Shown here one piece after another: positions 9,045 to 17,487 of a stretch of DNA of 44,298 nt (positions within the stretch are counted from its first letter, which is position 1; each line of letters starts with the position of its first letter). Position numbers and translations under genes: made by a program. Under the pieces are notes generated by a model. That model ran no database searches. It was given only the letters and a program-made list of their open reading frames with translations, and was not told the DNA's origin. The DNA is from Actinomycetota bacterium (GTDB lineage: Bacteria; Actinomycetota; Geothermincolia; Geothermincolales; RBG-13-55-18). The DNA is taken from NCBI GenBank assembly GCA_028697145.1, contig JAQVFR010000029.1:1-44298 (forward strand), written 5' to 3'.

Positions 9045-9617
9045 TCAGGGTCTCGCCGTCTCGGCATAAGCGCGGCGGCCAGCGAGCCACGATACGATCA
9101 TGGCCAGGGCCAGGAAGGCGAGGAACGCCCACCATGTCCCGCCCATGAAGTCCCACGCCCCCGCGATGTAACCCCGGCTGGAGAGGAACCACAGGGTGGG
9201 TGGCGTGCATATTACCAGGATTATGAGGTTGGATATGAGGGAGACCCATACCCCGCGCATGCCCACGCGCTGCGCCAGCTTGACATCCGGGTAGCACAGG
9301 GCGACGAGCATCGCGGCGCCCAGAAAACCCAGAGCGACCATGGCCACGGTTGAGTTGTCGTAGCTCAGCCAGATGGCGATGAGGGCGAAGATGAAAAAGC
9401 CTCCCGACGCCAGCACGGCCAGGACGAACTTACGCAGCAGGGACATGGTCACAAGTCTCAACATGGACGGCGGCTTATAGACCCGTATGCGCCTTCTCTC
9501 CTCCTCGTATGCGAACGCCTCCTCCTCGCCGGGGGCGGCGTTGAGGTCCCGCTCGCAATTGAAGCAGTACTCGTCGCTGTCCAGGTTGTTTCTACCGCAC
9601 CAGGGGCATGGTTTCAT
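9045..9617 (-). CDS. Zinc-ribbon membrane protein of unknown function
   Basis: A 190-residue protein with no recognised family. It starts with a zinc-ribbon, CPWCGRNN then EYCFNCERDL (two CxxC knuckles), followed by a charged cytosolic stretch and four hydrophobic segments at about residues 63-85, 90-108, 122-145 and 160-178. It is therefore a polytopic membrane protein with a cytosolic metal-binding head. It has an ATG start with GGAGG upstream. It lies between yraN and comM, on the same strand, about 120 bp from yraN. Small zinc-ribbon/TM proteins of this kind are common in actinobacterial genomes and mostly uncharacterised. Confidence 0.75.
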   Translation of the reverse strand: MKPCPWCGRNNLDSDEYCFNCERDLNAAPGEEEAFAYEEERRRIRVYKPPSMLRLVTMSLLRKFVLAVLASGGFFIFALIAIWLSYDNSTVAMVALGFLGAAMLVALCYPDVKLAQRVGMRGVWVSLISNLIILVICTPPTLWFLSSRGYIAGAWDFMGGTWWAFLAFLALAMIVSWLAGRRAYAETARP

Positions 9618-9736
9618 GAACCTTTGCCTCCATTGCTTTCCTCGACCACATCTTCACCCCAGGACCGGCTGGCCGCTTCTCGAATGAAAAACGCGGTGCC
9701 GCTCTCGCGCCGCATGCCTTCCCGTTGCGGGAGCTC

Positions 9737-10102
9737 TTAGGCCTCCCCGATCTCGAAAGCGTCCTTCACGTGGACTATTTTCCACTCCTGCCCGTTTTTC
9801 AGCAAGGCGATCACGTCGAAGCGGCAGCCGTTCCGGCCCGCCTCCCTTGTCGCCAGGTAATGGCATGCGGCCCGCGCCAGGCGGGCTTGCCGCTTCGGGT
9901 CCACCGCTCCCAGGGCCTCCTCAAAGTCCCCTTCCGACCGTGCCTTCACCTCGCAGAAGACCGTTATCCCCTTTCCCCTCGCCACGATGTCGATCTCGCC
10001 GAAGGGGCAGCGATAATTCCTATCCAATATACGATAACCCCTGCGCCTGAGGAAGCCGCAAGCGGCCGTCTCACCCGCCATACCCAGCTCGCGGTTGTTC
10101 AT
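9737..10102 (-). CDS. yraN: YraN/UPF0102 family nuclease-like protein
   Basis: A small protein with the restriction-endonuclease-like fold, found next to rnhB and comM in many bacteria; its cellular role is not settled. The family core is clear: LGMAGETAACGFLRRRGYRI, then FGEIDIVARG and FCEVKAR, which carry the D...ExK nuclease triad, and the C-terminal CRFDVIAL. The ATG at 10102 gives 121 residues, the usual size; an upstream start at 10132 would add ten charged residues. The gene follows rnhB by about 80 bp. Confidence 0.9.
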   Translation of the reverse strand: MNNRELGMAGETAACGFLRRRGYRILDRNYRCPFGEIDIVARGKGITVFCEVKARSEGDFEEALGAVDPKRQARLARAACHYLATREAGRNGCRFDVIALLKNGQEWKIVHVKDAFEIGEA

Positions 10103-10184
10103 CTCTCTCCCCTGCCGCTCCTTCCGCCCCATGTCTCCGCCTCGCGTACAACACTAATACAGCAGCCGCCAGTGACACCGCGCC

Positions 10185-10832
10185 TCAGACCTCGTCGTCC
10201 AGCGGCATCTCCATCTGCAGCACGCCATGGAAGGAACTGCGGTGGCAGGGCGAGGGACCATGGGAGACCAGGGCCCCGAGATGCCGCATGGTGCCGTATC
10301 CCTTGTTGCTCTCGAAGCCGTATTGGGGGTATTGCAGCGACCAGTGCCACATCAGCTGGTCCCTTATCACCTTGGCCAGGATGGAGGCGGCGGCCACGCT
10401 GCGGCAGACGATGTCGCCGTGCACCATGCTCCACTGCGGTATGTTCAGTCCTTCGATGCGGTAATAATCCACCAGGACCAGGTCCGGAGCGGGATCGAGC
10501 GAGTGCACTGCCTCGCGCATGGCGGCCATGTTCGCGGCCTGCAACCCGCCTTCGTCGATCTCCAAGGGAGTGACGCAGGCGAACGACCACGCCGCCGCGG
10601 ACGCCGTGATCCGCCTGAACAGCAACCTTCTCACCTTCGGGGTGAGTTGCTTGGAATCGCAGAGCCCCTGCAGCCCGTCGATCTCGGACCTCTGGGGCAG
10701 GATAACGGCCGCGGCCACAAGCGGGCCCGCGAGAGCTCCCCTCCCGGCTTCATCGGTCCCGGCGACGCCCCGGTATCCCAGCCTCCACGCCCAGGACTCG
10801 GCTATCGTGCCGGCAGTCACCACTCCCGCCAC
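10185..10832 (-). CDS. rnhB: Ribonuclease HII
   Basis: Removes ribonucleotides and RNA primers from RNA-DNA hybrids. The 215-residue protein has the metal-binding set: Asp and Glu in GTDEAGRGALAGPLVAAAV, Asp in LVLVDYYRI, and a later Asp in AKVIRDQLM, plus the C-terminal block YGFESNKGYGT. The GTG at 10832 is the longest start; ribosome-binding signals also fit GTGs a few codons in. It lies seven bases after lepB, and the pair order rplS-lepB-rnhB-yraN is conserved widely. Confidence 0.93.
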   Translation of the reverse strand: MAGVVTAGTIAESWAWRLGYRGVAGTDEAGRGALAGPLVAAAVILPQRSEIDGLQGLCDSKQLTPKVRRLLFRRITASAAAWSFACVTPLEIDEGGLQAANMAAMREAVHSLDPAPDLVLVDYYRIEGLNIPQWSMVHGDIVCRSVAAASILAKVIRDQLMWHWSLQYPQYGFESNKGYGTMRHLGALVSHGPSPCHRSSFHGVLQMEMPLDDEV

Positions 10833-10839
10833 CCGCCTC

Positions 10840-11562
10840 TTATAACGTCGACCATCTGCCCGGGGGCCACAGGATGAGCATGCCCCGGCCTATGACCGAC
10901 TGCAGGGGCACGAACCCCCAGCGCCTGCTGTCGTTGGAGTTCGGCCGGTTGTCCCCCATTACCATCACCGTGCCCTCCGGTACCTCCCATTTTCCATTGG
11001 CGTTGTCCTGGATGTATTCGTACTCCACCCCGAAGAGCTCACCGTTTACATAAAGAACGCCGTCGCGCAGCTCGACGGTGTCGCCGCCAACTCCCACCAC
11101 CCTCTTGATGAACTGCAGGGATTCCTGGTGGGTTATGTTGAGTATCTCCGCCAGGAGATCGAGCGAGCGGGTCAGCCCGGTACTTCCCCGGGTCCAGTTG
11201 GCGGGATTGTTGGGGTCGAAGCGGAAGACGACTACCTCTCCGCGGCGCGGTTCACGGAAGTGATAGGTAAGGCGGTCCACCAGCACTCGGTCCCCTTCCT
11301 GCAGGGTCGGCTCCATGGAGGGAGACGGGATTATGAAGGGCTTGATGAAGAAAGCCTGCAGGTATATCGCGATGACCAGCGCGATGATGAAGAGCACGGC
11401 GAATTCGAGGATCAGGGCTATCCACTGATCGCGGGAACGCTTGTTTTTCTCTCCCCCGGAAGCACCTCCGCCGCGTGCGGAGATCCGCTCACTCGGGTCG
11501 TCCCCATTGGGGCCCTGCTCCTGGGTCGGACTGTCGTAGGGTTCCTCGGATGTGGGTTTCAT
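10840..11562 (-). CDS. lepB: Signal peptidase I
   Basis: Cleaves signal peptides of Sec/Tat exported proteins on the outer face of the membrane. The 240-residue protein has a 45-residue charged cytosolic leader, one transmembrane helix (about 46-72), the catalytic Ser in IPSPSMEPTL and the general-base Lys in FIKRVVGVGGDTVE, then the conserved GDNRPNSNDSRRWGFVP. The single N-terminal helix is typical of Gram-positive type enzymes. It is placed between rplS and rnhB, as in actinobacteria. Confidence 0.96.
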   Translation of the reverse strand: MKPTSEEPYDSPTQEQGPNGDDPSERISARGGGASGGEKNKRSRDQWIALILEFAVLFIIALVIAIYLQAFFIKPFIIPSPSMEPTLQEGDRVLVDRLTYHFREPRRGEVVVFRFDPNNPANWTRGSTGLTRSLDLLAEILNITHQESLQFIKRVVGVGGDTVELRDGVLYVNGELFGVEYEYIQDNANGKWEVPEGTVMVMGDNRPNSNDSRRWGFVPLQSVIGRGMLILWPPGRWSTL

Positions 11563-11728
11563 TCAAACGCCCCGTCCCGCCCATGATGGTGCCGCGCCCG
11601 GGAAGTCCGGGCGCCAGACCGCGGGGTACGCGACCGGCATGCACTCCGCGAGCGCCTCTCGGGGAACACGATCGCGTCCGCCGCGGTGAAAACCGCCTGC
11701 GAGCTCGATCTCGTCCCGAGACGGTACA

Positions 11729-12076
11729 CTAGGTCCTGCGCTTCTCCTTGACCTTCGCCGCCTTACCCACACGATCCCTGAGATAGTATAGCTTGGCGCG
11801 CCTGACCCTGCCCTGGGTCACGAGCTCGATCCTGGAGATGATGGGGGAATGAAGGGGGAAGGTGCGCTCCACTCCTACTCCGAACGATATCTTGCGCACG
11901 GTGAAGGTCTCGCGAGCGCCGCCTCCCTTGCGGGATATGACCACGCCCTGGAAGACCTGGATGCGTTCCCGGTTTCCCTCCACCACCCTGACATGGACCT
12001 TTACCGTGTCTCCGGGCCGGAAGTCCGGTATATCATCCCGTAGGTATTCGCTTTCTATGATGTCCGTCTTCTGCAT
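11729..12076 (-). CDS. rplS: 50S ribosomal protein L19
   Basis: Large-subunit protein at the 30S-50S interface. The core reads [37 protein letters not shown], with [21 protein letters not shown] and [20 protein letters not shown] later; each part matches the family. The ATG at 12076 has GAGGAGG upstream and gives 115 residues, the usual size; the frame extends to 12148, but that 24-residue extension has no family similarity. It lies about 190 bp after trmD; the gap shows hairpin-forming GC repeats but no clear promoter. Confidence 0.96.
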   Translation of the reverse strand: MQKTDIIESEYLRDDIPDFRPGDTVKVHVRVVEGNRERIQVFQGVVISRKGGGARETFTVRKISFGVGVERTFPLHSPIISRIELVTQGRVRRAKLYYLRDRVGKAAKVKEKRRT

Positions 12077-12266
12077 ATCGCTTCCTCCTCTCCGCCTTAT
12101 TACAACCCATCGCCTCAACGCTCCGCAAGGGCGGGAAGCCTCGGGCACAATACGCTATTCTACTCCAAGACGTTGAAAAAGTATCCCCCCGTTCCCATCG
12201 GACAGCGCGTTGCGCTCCGCGCTATCAACAGAGACGCTCCTTCCGCTTCGCCCGCTCGGGCGAGCG

Positions 12267-12989
12267 TCAGCGGGTATCATCGCCGCCTCCAGGAAGCGAT
12301 GGTCCGGGCTGCTTCATCCGCGTGAACTCCTCCGCTCTCTCTCGGCGCCACCTCTCGACCGCCTCGTGATCGCCCGACGTCAGCACGTCGGGAACGCGCC
12401 AACCACGGTACTCCGCCGGCCGGGTGTACTGCGGATATTCCAGCAGTCCCCGTGAGAACGACTCTTCCACCAAAGACTCCTCGTTGCCTATGACCCCCGG
12501 GACCAGGCGGGTAACCGCCTCGACAACCACCAGCGCGGCGAACTCTCCGCCCGAGAGCACGTAGTCGCCCACGGAGAGAGCGTCGGTGCAGAGGTGCTCC
12601 GTCACCCGCTCGTCCACACCCTCGTAGCGGCCGCATATGAGGGCGATGTGGGGCTGCGCGGCGAGCTCCGCCACCACGGCCTGGTCCATCCTCCGCCCGC
12701 GCGGCGTGAGCATGATCACCCGCACCTTCTCCTTCAACTTCTCCAGCTCATCCATGCCGTAGCCCAGGGTCGAGGTCACCGCCGCGAACACCGGCTCCGG
12801 CTTGAGCACCATGCCCGGCCCTCCCCCGAAAGGGGCGTCGTCCACCTGGCGGTGTTTCCCCTCCGCGTGGTCCCTGATATCGTGCACCCTTACGTCAAGT
12901 ACGCCGCCGCGTACTGCCTTGCCCAGCAGCCCTTCCCGCAGCGGAGACTCGAAGATGGGGGTGAAGATGGTATATATGTCTATGCGCAT
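12267..12989 (-). CDS. trmD: tRNA (guanine-37-N1)-methyltransferase
   Basis: Methylates G37 next to the anticodon of tRNAs reading CNN codons, preventing frameshifts. It is a SPOUT-fold dimer with the trefoil-knot SAM site; visible motifs are [68 protein letters not shown] and [19 protein letters not shown]. The ATG lies four bases after the rimM stop region, in the conserved rpsP-khpA-rimM-trmD-rplS order. Length 240 is normal. Confidence 0.97.
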   Translation of the reverse strand: MRIDIYTIFTPIFESPLREGLLGKAVRGGVLDVRVHDIRDHAEGKHRQVDDAPFGGGPGMVLKPEPVFAAVTSTLGYGMDELEKLKEKVRVIMLTPRGRRMDQAVVAELAAQPHIALICGRYEGVDERVTEHLCTDALSVGDYVLSGGEFAALVVVEAVTRLVPGVIGNEESLVEESFSRGLLEYPQYTRPAEYRGWRVPDVLTSGDHEAVERWRRERAEEFTRMKQPGPSLPGGGDDTR

Positions 12990-12993
12990 GCTC

Positions 12994-13518
12994 TCATTCC
13001 TCCAGCAGCCCCGGAATGGGGTCCACGGTGATGGTCCCCTCCTCCAGGTCCATCTCCGTTACCACCTCCCTGGTCATGGGTATCAGGCATTCCCTCTCTC
13101 CCCGGACCACGAGGACGTCGTTTGCGCCGGTTTCCATGACCTCCACCACCTCGCCGAGACAGCGGCCGTCGCGGGTATGCACTTTCGCCCCCAGGATCTG
13201 GTGTTCCCACACCTCTCCCGGGGGCGCCTCGCCCACCTCCTGGGGCGTGACCAGGAGCATGCGCCCCGCCAGCTTCTCCGCCTCTTCACGGCCCTCGAGC
13301 CCCCGGAACTTGATCAGCAAGCACCCGGGGCCCTGGCGGGCTTCCTCCAAAAGCAGCCTTTCGCCGGCCTCCCTTCCCTCCAGGATGAAGGTGTTACCGG
13401 TCTGAAAACGGAGAGGATTGGCGCTGAACTGCTCCACCTTGACCCAGCCGTGGACGCCGTAGGGCTTGATCACTCTGCCGGTGATCACGAGAGGGGGCTT
13501 TCCCGGAAACGGAGGCAT
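12994..13518 (-). CDS. rimM: 16S rRNA processing protein RimM
   Basis: Assists maturation of the 30S head, binding S19. The N-terminal beta barrel begins [21 protein letters not shown], the link region is [17 protein letters not shown], and the C-terminal PRC-barrel ends with [21 protein letters not shown]; all are standard. Length 174 is typical. It starts at an ATG five bases after khpA with only a weak ribosome-binding site, suggesting translational coupling. Confidence 0.95.
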   Translation of the reverse strand: MPPFPGKPPLVITGRVIKPYGVHGWVKVEQFSANPLRFQTGNTFILEGREAGERLLLEEARQGPGCLLIKFRGLEGREEAEKLAGRMLLVTPQEVGEAPPGEVWEHQILGAKVHTRDGRCLGEVVEVMETGANDVLVVRGERECLIPMTREVVTEMDLEEGTITVDPIPGLLEE

Positions 13519-13523
13519 GGGGA

Positions 13524-13754
13524 TCAGTCTATGATCTCTACGATGGCGTTGCGTCCCTCTTTGGTAGCCGAAGCCTTCACCAGGGTACGCATGGCCTGGG
13601 CGATGCGGCCCTTCTTGCCTATGACCTTGCCCACGTCGTCGGGGTCCACGCGCAGCTGGAGGATGACCGACCTTTCCCCCTCCACCGCGGTTACCTCCAC
13701 GCCTTCCGGGTTATCCACCAGGGCCTTCGCCAGGTATTCGAGCAGGTCCTTCAT
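13524..13754 (-). CDS. khpA: KhpA, KH-domain RNA-binding protein
   Basis: A single KH domain protein; in Gram-positive bacteria KhpA pairs with KhpB and binds many transcripts, affecting cell division. The RNA-binding GxxG loop reads VIGKKGRIAQAMRTLVKA. The ATG at 13754 has AGGAGG five bases upstream and gives 76 residues, the family norm; a longer frame to 13790 overlaps rpsP and adds 12 unconserved residues. It is located between rpsP and rimM as in most Gram-positive genomes. Confidence 0.93.
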   Translation of the reverse strand: MKDLLEYLAKALVDNPEGVEVTAVEGERSVILQLRVDPDDVGKVIGKKGRIAQAMRTLVKASATKEGRNAIVEIID

Positions 13755-13779
13755 GTCGGCCTCCTGGCCGACCGCCTGA

Positions 13780-14049
13780 TCACTTGCCACTTTTTTCCTC
13801 CTGGAACTTCTGCCATATGCCCTTGATCTGCATGAGTTTGCGTACCTGGCCCGTAGGCTGCGCGCCCTGGCGCAACCACTTCAAGGCCTTTTCCTCGTCG
13901 ATCTCGATCAGGGATGGCTCCTGTCGGGGGTCATAGCGGCCGAGCGTCTCGAGAAACCTGCCGTCCCGGGGGCTGCGCGAGTCCGCTGCCACCACCCGGT
14001 AGCAGGGCATCTTCTTGCCCCCCATCCTCCTCAGTCTCAGTTTCACCAA
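13780..14049 (-). CDS. rpsP: 30S ribosomal protein S16
   Basis: Assembly protein of the 30S body. It begins [33 protein letters not shown] in family form, with [10 protein letters not shown] and [12 protein letters not shown] following. The 89-residue length is usual. It lies about 50 bp after ffh and before khpA, in the conserved ffh-rpsP-khpA-rimM-trmD order. Confidence 0.97.
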   Translation of the reverse strand: MVKLRLRRMGGKKMPCYRVVAADSRSPRDGRFLETLGRYDPRQEPSLIEIDEEKALKWLRQGAQPTGQVRKLMQIKGIWQKFQEEKSGK

Positions 14050-14100
14050 TTAAACCGCACTCCTTTCCGTACCGTTCTTCCCGCATATCCCGCGGATCGA

Positions 14101-15429
14101 CTACAACTGGAAGGGAAACGCCTGCCCCATCTTGCGGGGAGACATCTTCCCGAACTGCTTCACCAGCTTCTGCATCTGGGCGAACTGCTGCAACAGGCGG
14201 TTCACATCCTGGGCGCTGGTGCCGCTTCCCCGCGCGATGCGCTGCTTTCGGCTGGAGCCGATGATCTGGGGCTTGCGGCGCTCCTCCGGGGTCATGGACT
14301 GGATGATGGCCTCCACTTTTCTTATCTGGCCCTCGTCCACCTGTAATCCCTTGAGTTTGGAGGCCGAGATCCCGGGTATCATCCCCAGGATCTGGTCCAG
14401 CGGGCCCATCTTCTTGAGCTGGGCCATCTGGTCCAGGAAGTCCTCCAGGGTGAACTGCTGCTTGCGCAGTTTTTTCTCCAGTTCCTGCGCTTTCTGTTCA
14501 TCGTAGGTCGACTGGGCCTTCTCGATGAGGGTCAGCATGTCCCCCATGCCCAGGATGCGCGATGCCATGCGGTCGGGATAGAAGGGCTCCAGGTCTCCCA
14601 TCTTCTCCCCCACGCTGGCGAATTTCACCGGTTTGCCGGTGACCGTCTTGATGGAGAGGGCCGCTCCGCCTCGGGCGTCCCCGTCCAGCTTGGTGAGGAT
14701 GATACCGTCGAAGCCCACCTCCTCCGCGAAGGACTGCGCCACGTTCACCGCGTCCTGACCGGTCATAGCGTCCACCACCAGCAGCGTTTCGTGGGGAGGG
14801 TAATCCTTCTTAATCCTCACCAGCTCCTGCATCATCTCCTCGTCGATATGCAGGCGGCCCGCGGTGTCGATGAGCACCGTGTCCAGGCCCTCCTTCTCCG
14901 CCCTCTTCAGCCCGGCCTCCACGATGGCCTCCGGGCGGGCCGAGCGGTCGGAATAGACCGCGATGCCCGCCTGCTCCCCCAGCTTCTCGAGCTGGTCGAT
15001 GGCCGCCGGGCGGTAAACGTCCGCCGCCACCATCATGGGATGCCGCCCCTGGCCGCGGAGGTGGACGGCCAGTTTGGCAGTAGCCGTGGTCTTGCCGGAC
15101 CCCTGCAGGCCGACGAGCATGATGGTCACCGGTGGGCGCCCGCCGAAGTTTATCTTCTCGTTGGAGCTACCGAGCAAAGCGGTGAGCTCCTCGTCCACTA
15201 TCTTTATCACCTGCTGGGCGGGGGTAAGCGAGCGCAGGACCTCCTCGCCCACCGCGCGCTCCTGCACGCGGCCCACGAAGTCCTTGACCACCTTGAAGTT
15301 CACGTCCGCCTCCAGCAGGGCCAGGCGTATCTCGCGCATCACCTCGGCCACCTGCTTCTCGGAGAGCTTGCCGTGCCCCCGCAGACGCTTGAATATGTCC
15401 TGGAGCCGGTCGCTCAGGTTGTCGAACAT
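14101..15429 (-). CDS. ffh: Signal recognition particle GTPase Ffh
   Basis: Protein part of the signal recognition particle; binds signal sequences and 4.5S RNA and docks with FtsY. The N domain (LSDRLQDIFKRLRGHGKL) is followed by the G domain with GLQGSGKTTATAKLA, DTAGRLHIDEE and TKLDGDARGGAALS, and the C-terminal M domain with RIARGSGTSAQDVNRLLQQF and methionine-rich helices. Length 442 is typical. FtsY lies 600 bp upstream on the same strand. A strong promoter at 15529-15557 appears to start the ffh-rpsP-khpA-rimM-trmD unit. Confidence 0.97.
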   Translation of the reverse strand: MFDNLSDRLQDIFKRLRGHGKLSEKQVAEVMREIRLALLEADVNFKVVKDFVGRVQERAVGEEVLRSLTPAQQVIKIVDEELTALLGSSNEKINFGGRPPVTIMLVGLQGSGKTTATAKLAVHLRGQGRHPMMVAADVYRPAAIDQLEKLGEQAGIAVYSDRSARPEAIVEAGLKRAEKEGLDTVLIDTAGRLHIDEEMMQELVRIKKDYPPHETLLVVDAMTGQDAVNVAQSFAEEVGFDGIILTKLDGDARGGAALSIKTVTGKPVKFASVGEKMGDLEPFYPDRMASRILGMGDMLTLIEKAQSTYDEQKAQELEKKLRKQQFTLEDFLDQMAQLKKMGPLDQILGMIPGISASKLKGLQVDEGQIRKVEAIIQSMTPEERRKPQIIGSSRKQRIARGSGTSAQDVNRLLQQFAQMQKLVKQFGKMSPRKMGQAFPFQL

Positions 15430-15528
15430 CGGCTATCGTCCTCTCGCTTCCCGCCGCTTCCCCGCTCCCCGCGGCGTCTCGCGCGCGGGGAGTCCTTATC
15501 GCGTGTTCCTTTATTCACTAAATAATTA

Positions 15529-15557
15529 AAGTTATCGGAAAGACCAGGTAATGTCAA
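15529..15557 (-). promoter_or_regulatory. Promoter for the ffh-rpsP-trmD unit
   Basis: Perfect TTGACA (15557-15552) and TAACTT (15534-15529) separated by exactly 17 bases on the minus strand, in an AT-rich patch about 100 bp upstream of ffh. The leader then carries a GC hairpin around 15465-15495. Confidence 0.7.
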
Positions 15558-15617
15558 AGATTCCTGCAGTTCAAAGGTCCTGCGTGCGGGCGGAGAGCAC
15601 CTCCTCCGTGCGCCTGC

Positions 15618-15998
15618 TCAATACTCCCCCAGCGGCTCCACGCACTCTCTCGGGACCCATCCCCTCCTGCCATCACGGTCCGCGCACCACAACCAGCCGG
15701 CGACCTCATCACATGCCTCGAGTACGTCTCCGGGGTCGACGCTGAGCTCGATGGAGTCGTAATCCCGCAATGCGGTGCCGCGGCTGCCCCGCCTCTCGAT
15801 GTACTCCTCGGGGACCCATGCCCCCACCCTCCCGGCCTTAACGCACCATATCCAGCCCTCCCACACCGTCTCCCGCTCTTCCACCTCGAGCACGTCTCCG
15901 GCTGCGAAGACGAGCGCTTCGGGATAGGAAGCCTTGTGAGATGCGATGACGCGGTATTTGCGGCTTGCGGGCAGCCTTTGCCCTCCCCGTGAGCCCAT
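15618..15998 (-). CDS. Small tandem SH3-domain protein
   Basis: A 126-residue basic-to-acidic protein with no signal peptide or membrane segment. It consists of two SH3-like repeats. The first is at about residues 14-68 (YRVIASHKASYPEALVFAAGDVL ending GAWVPEEYIE in separate blocks), the second at about 72-124 (ALRDYDSIELSVDPGDVLEA, then GWLWCADRDGRRGWVP). The second matches the eukaryotic-type pattern ALYDY...GD..........GWW....GR.GWVP.....V closely. It starts at an ATG with AGGAGGGAAC upstream, eight bases after ftsY, and lies between ftsY and ffh. Cytosolic location means it is unlikely to be a cell-wall SH3b. Function is unknown; protein-protein binding is the inference. Confidence 0.8.
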   Translation of the reverse strand: MGSRGGQRLPASRKYRVIASHKASYPEALVFAAGDVLEVEERETVWEGWIWCVKAGRVGAWVPEEYIERRGSRGTALRDYDSIELSVDPGDVLEACDEVAGWLWCADRDGRRGWVPRECVEPLGEY

Positions 15999-16006
15999 GT
16001 TCCCTC

Positions 16007-17347
16007 CTACGAGAAAAGCGCGGCCGCGAACTCCTGCGGGTCGAAGGCGTGCAGGTCGTCCATCTTCTCGCCCACCCCGATGAACTTGATGGGGATGCCC
16101 AGGTCGTGGACGATGGCCACCACGATGCCGCCCTTGGCCGTGCCGTCCAGCTTGGTGAGCACCACCCCGGTCACCTCCACGGCCTCGCCGAACCGGCGGG
16201 CCTGGATAAGGCCGTTCTGGCCTGTTGTGGCGTCGATGACCAGCAGGGTCTCCGTCACCTCGGCGTTGCGCTCCGCCACGCGCTTGATCTTCTTCAATTC
16301 CTCCATGAGGTTGGCCTTGGTGTGCAGGCGCCCCGCGGTGTCGGCGATGACCACGTCCGCCTCCCGGGCCAGGGCCGATTCCACGGCGTCGTGAACCACG
16401 GCGGCGGCATCTGCGCCTTGCCTGTGTTTGACGGTGTGCACCCCCACGCGTTCCCCCCAGGTCTCCAGCTGTTCGATGCCCGCGGCGCGGAAGGTATCTC
16501 CCGCCGCCAGCAGGACATTTTTCCCGTCACGCCGCAACTGATGGGCCAACTTGGCGATGGTTGTCGTCTTTCCCGTCCCGTTCACTCCCACCACCAGGAA
16601 CACGCTCGGCCCGGCTGAAGAGAACTGCAGCGAGCGGTCGCCCACGTCCAGCGCGTCGGCAAGCACCTCGCGGAAGAGAGACAGCAGGCCGTCGGGGTCC
16701 TTCACCTTCTCACTGGCCATGCGCTCCTTGACCCTCTCCACCAGGATCATGGTCATCTCCACGCCTACGTCCGCTCCTACCAGGATGTCCTCGACCTCCT
16801 CCCAGAAGGCGTCGTCGAAGCGGCGGGAAGCCATGGCCCTGGACAGGGGGGCAACGAAGTTGACCCGGCTCTTGGACAACCCGTTGCGCAGGCGTGAAAG
16901 CCACCTCTCCTTTTCCTCCGCGGGCAGGAGTTCCTCCTCCGGCACGACCCCCGTACCGGCGTTTACATCGTTTTCTTCAGCGGGTGCGGCGTGCTCTACG
17001 GCAGCGGGATCCTTCCGTGCCGCCTCCACCGCCGCGCCGGCGAGGTGTCCCTCCTCCATCGGCTCTTCCCGCGCCTGCTCACTCGTGGTCAGCGCCTCCG
17101 GGGCCTTACCTTTTGCGCTCACGCATTCGTCCACCTCCGGGCCGCAAAGCAGGGCTTCGCCCTCGCCCTCCCCGACATCGGGCAGTTCCTGGAGCTCCTC
17201 CAGCGCCCGCGCCTTCTCCCTCTTCCTGGCCTCCCTGAGCTCTTTCTTCTCCGCCTTCAGGCGGGCTTTCTCATCCTTTTCCCGCTGTCTGCACTCCTCT
17301 TTCTCGCGTTTGCGGCTCTCCTTTTCCAGCTTCCTGTCCTCTTCCAT
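16007..17347 (-). CDS. ftsY: Signal recognition particle receptor FtsY
   Basis: Membrane-associated GTPase that receives ribosome-SRP complexes. The first 145 or so residues form a highly charged Lys/Glu and then acidic Ala/Glu-rich A domain, which in other bacteria contacts the membrane. The NG domain follows, with GVNGTGKTTTIAKLA, DTFRAAGIEQLETW, DTAGRLHTKANLMEEL and TKLDGTAKGGIVVAI. Length 446 falls within the family range because of the extended A domain. The gene is close to its partner ffh and downstream of smc, a common Gram-positive order. Confidence 0.96.
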   Translation of the reverse strand: MEEDRKLEKESRKREKEECRQREKDEKARLKAEKKELREARKREKARALEELQELPDVGEGEGEALLCGPEVDECVSAKGKAPEALTTSEQAREEPMEEGHLAGAAVEAARKDPAAVEHAAPAEENDVNAGTGVVPEEELLPAEEKERWLSRLRNGLSKSRVNFVAPLSRAMASRRFDDAFWEEVEDILVGADVGVEMTMILVERVKERMASEKVKDPDGLLSLFREVLADALDVGDRSLQFSSAGPSVFLVVGVNGTGKTTTIAKLAHQLRRDGKNVLLAAGDTFRAAGIEQLETWGERVGVHTVKHRQGADAAAVVHDAVESALAREADVVIADTAGRLHTKANLMEELKKIKRVAERNAEVTETLLVIDATTGQNGLIQARRFGEAVEVTGVVLTKLDGTAKGGIVVAIVHDLGIPIKFIGVGEKMDDLHAFDPQEFAAALFS

Positions 17348-17487
17348 CTCAACCTGCCTGGTTACTTGCGTGACCTGGATAACCTAAATCTATCATATCG
17401 GATGTGGGCGGGTTTCGTTCTCCGCATCTTCACGAACACAGCCATAAAATGCGCCGACGCGGTGGAATGCGGACAGTGAGGCTGATC

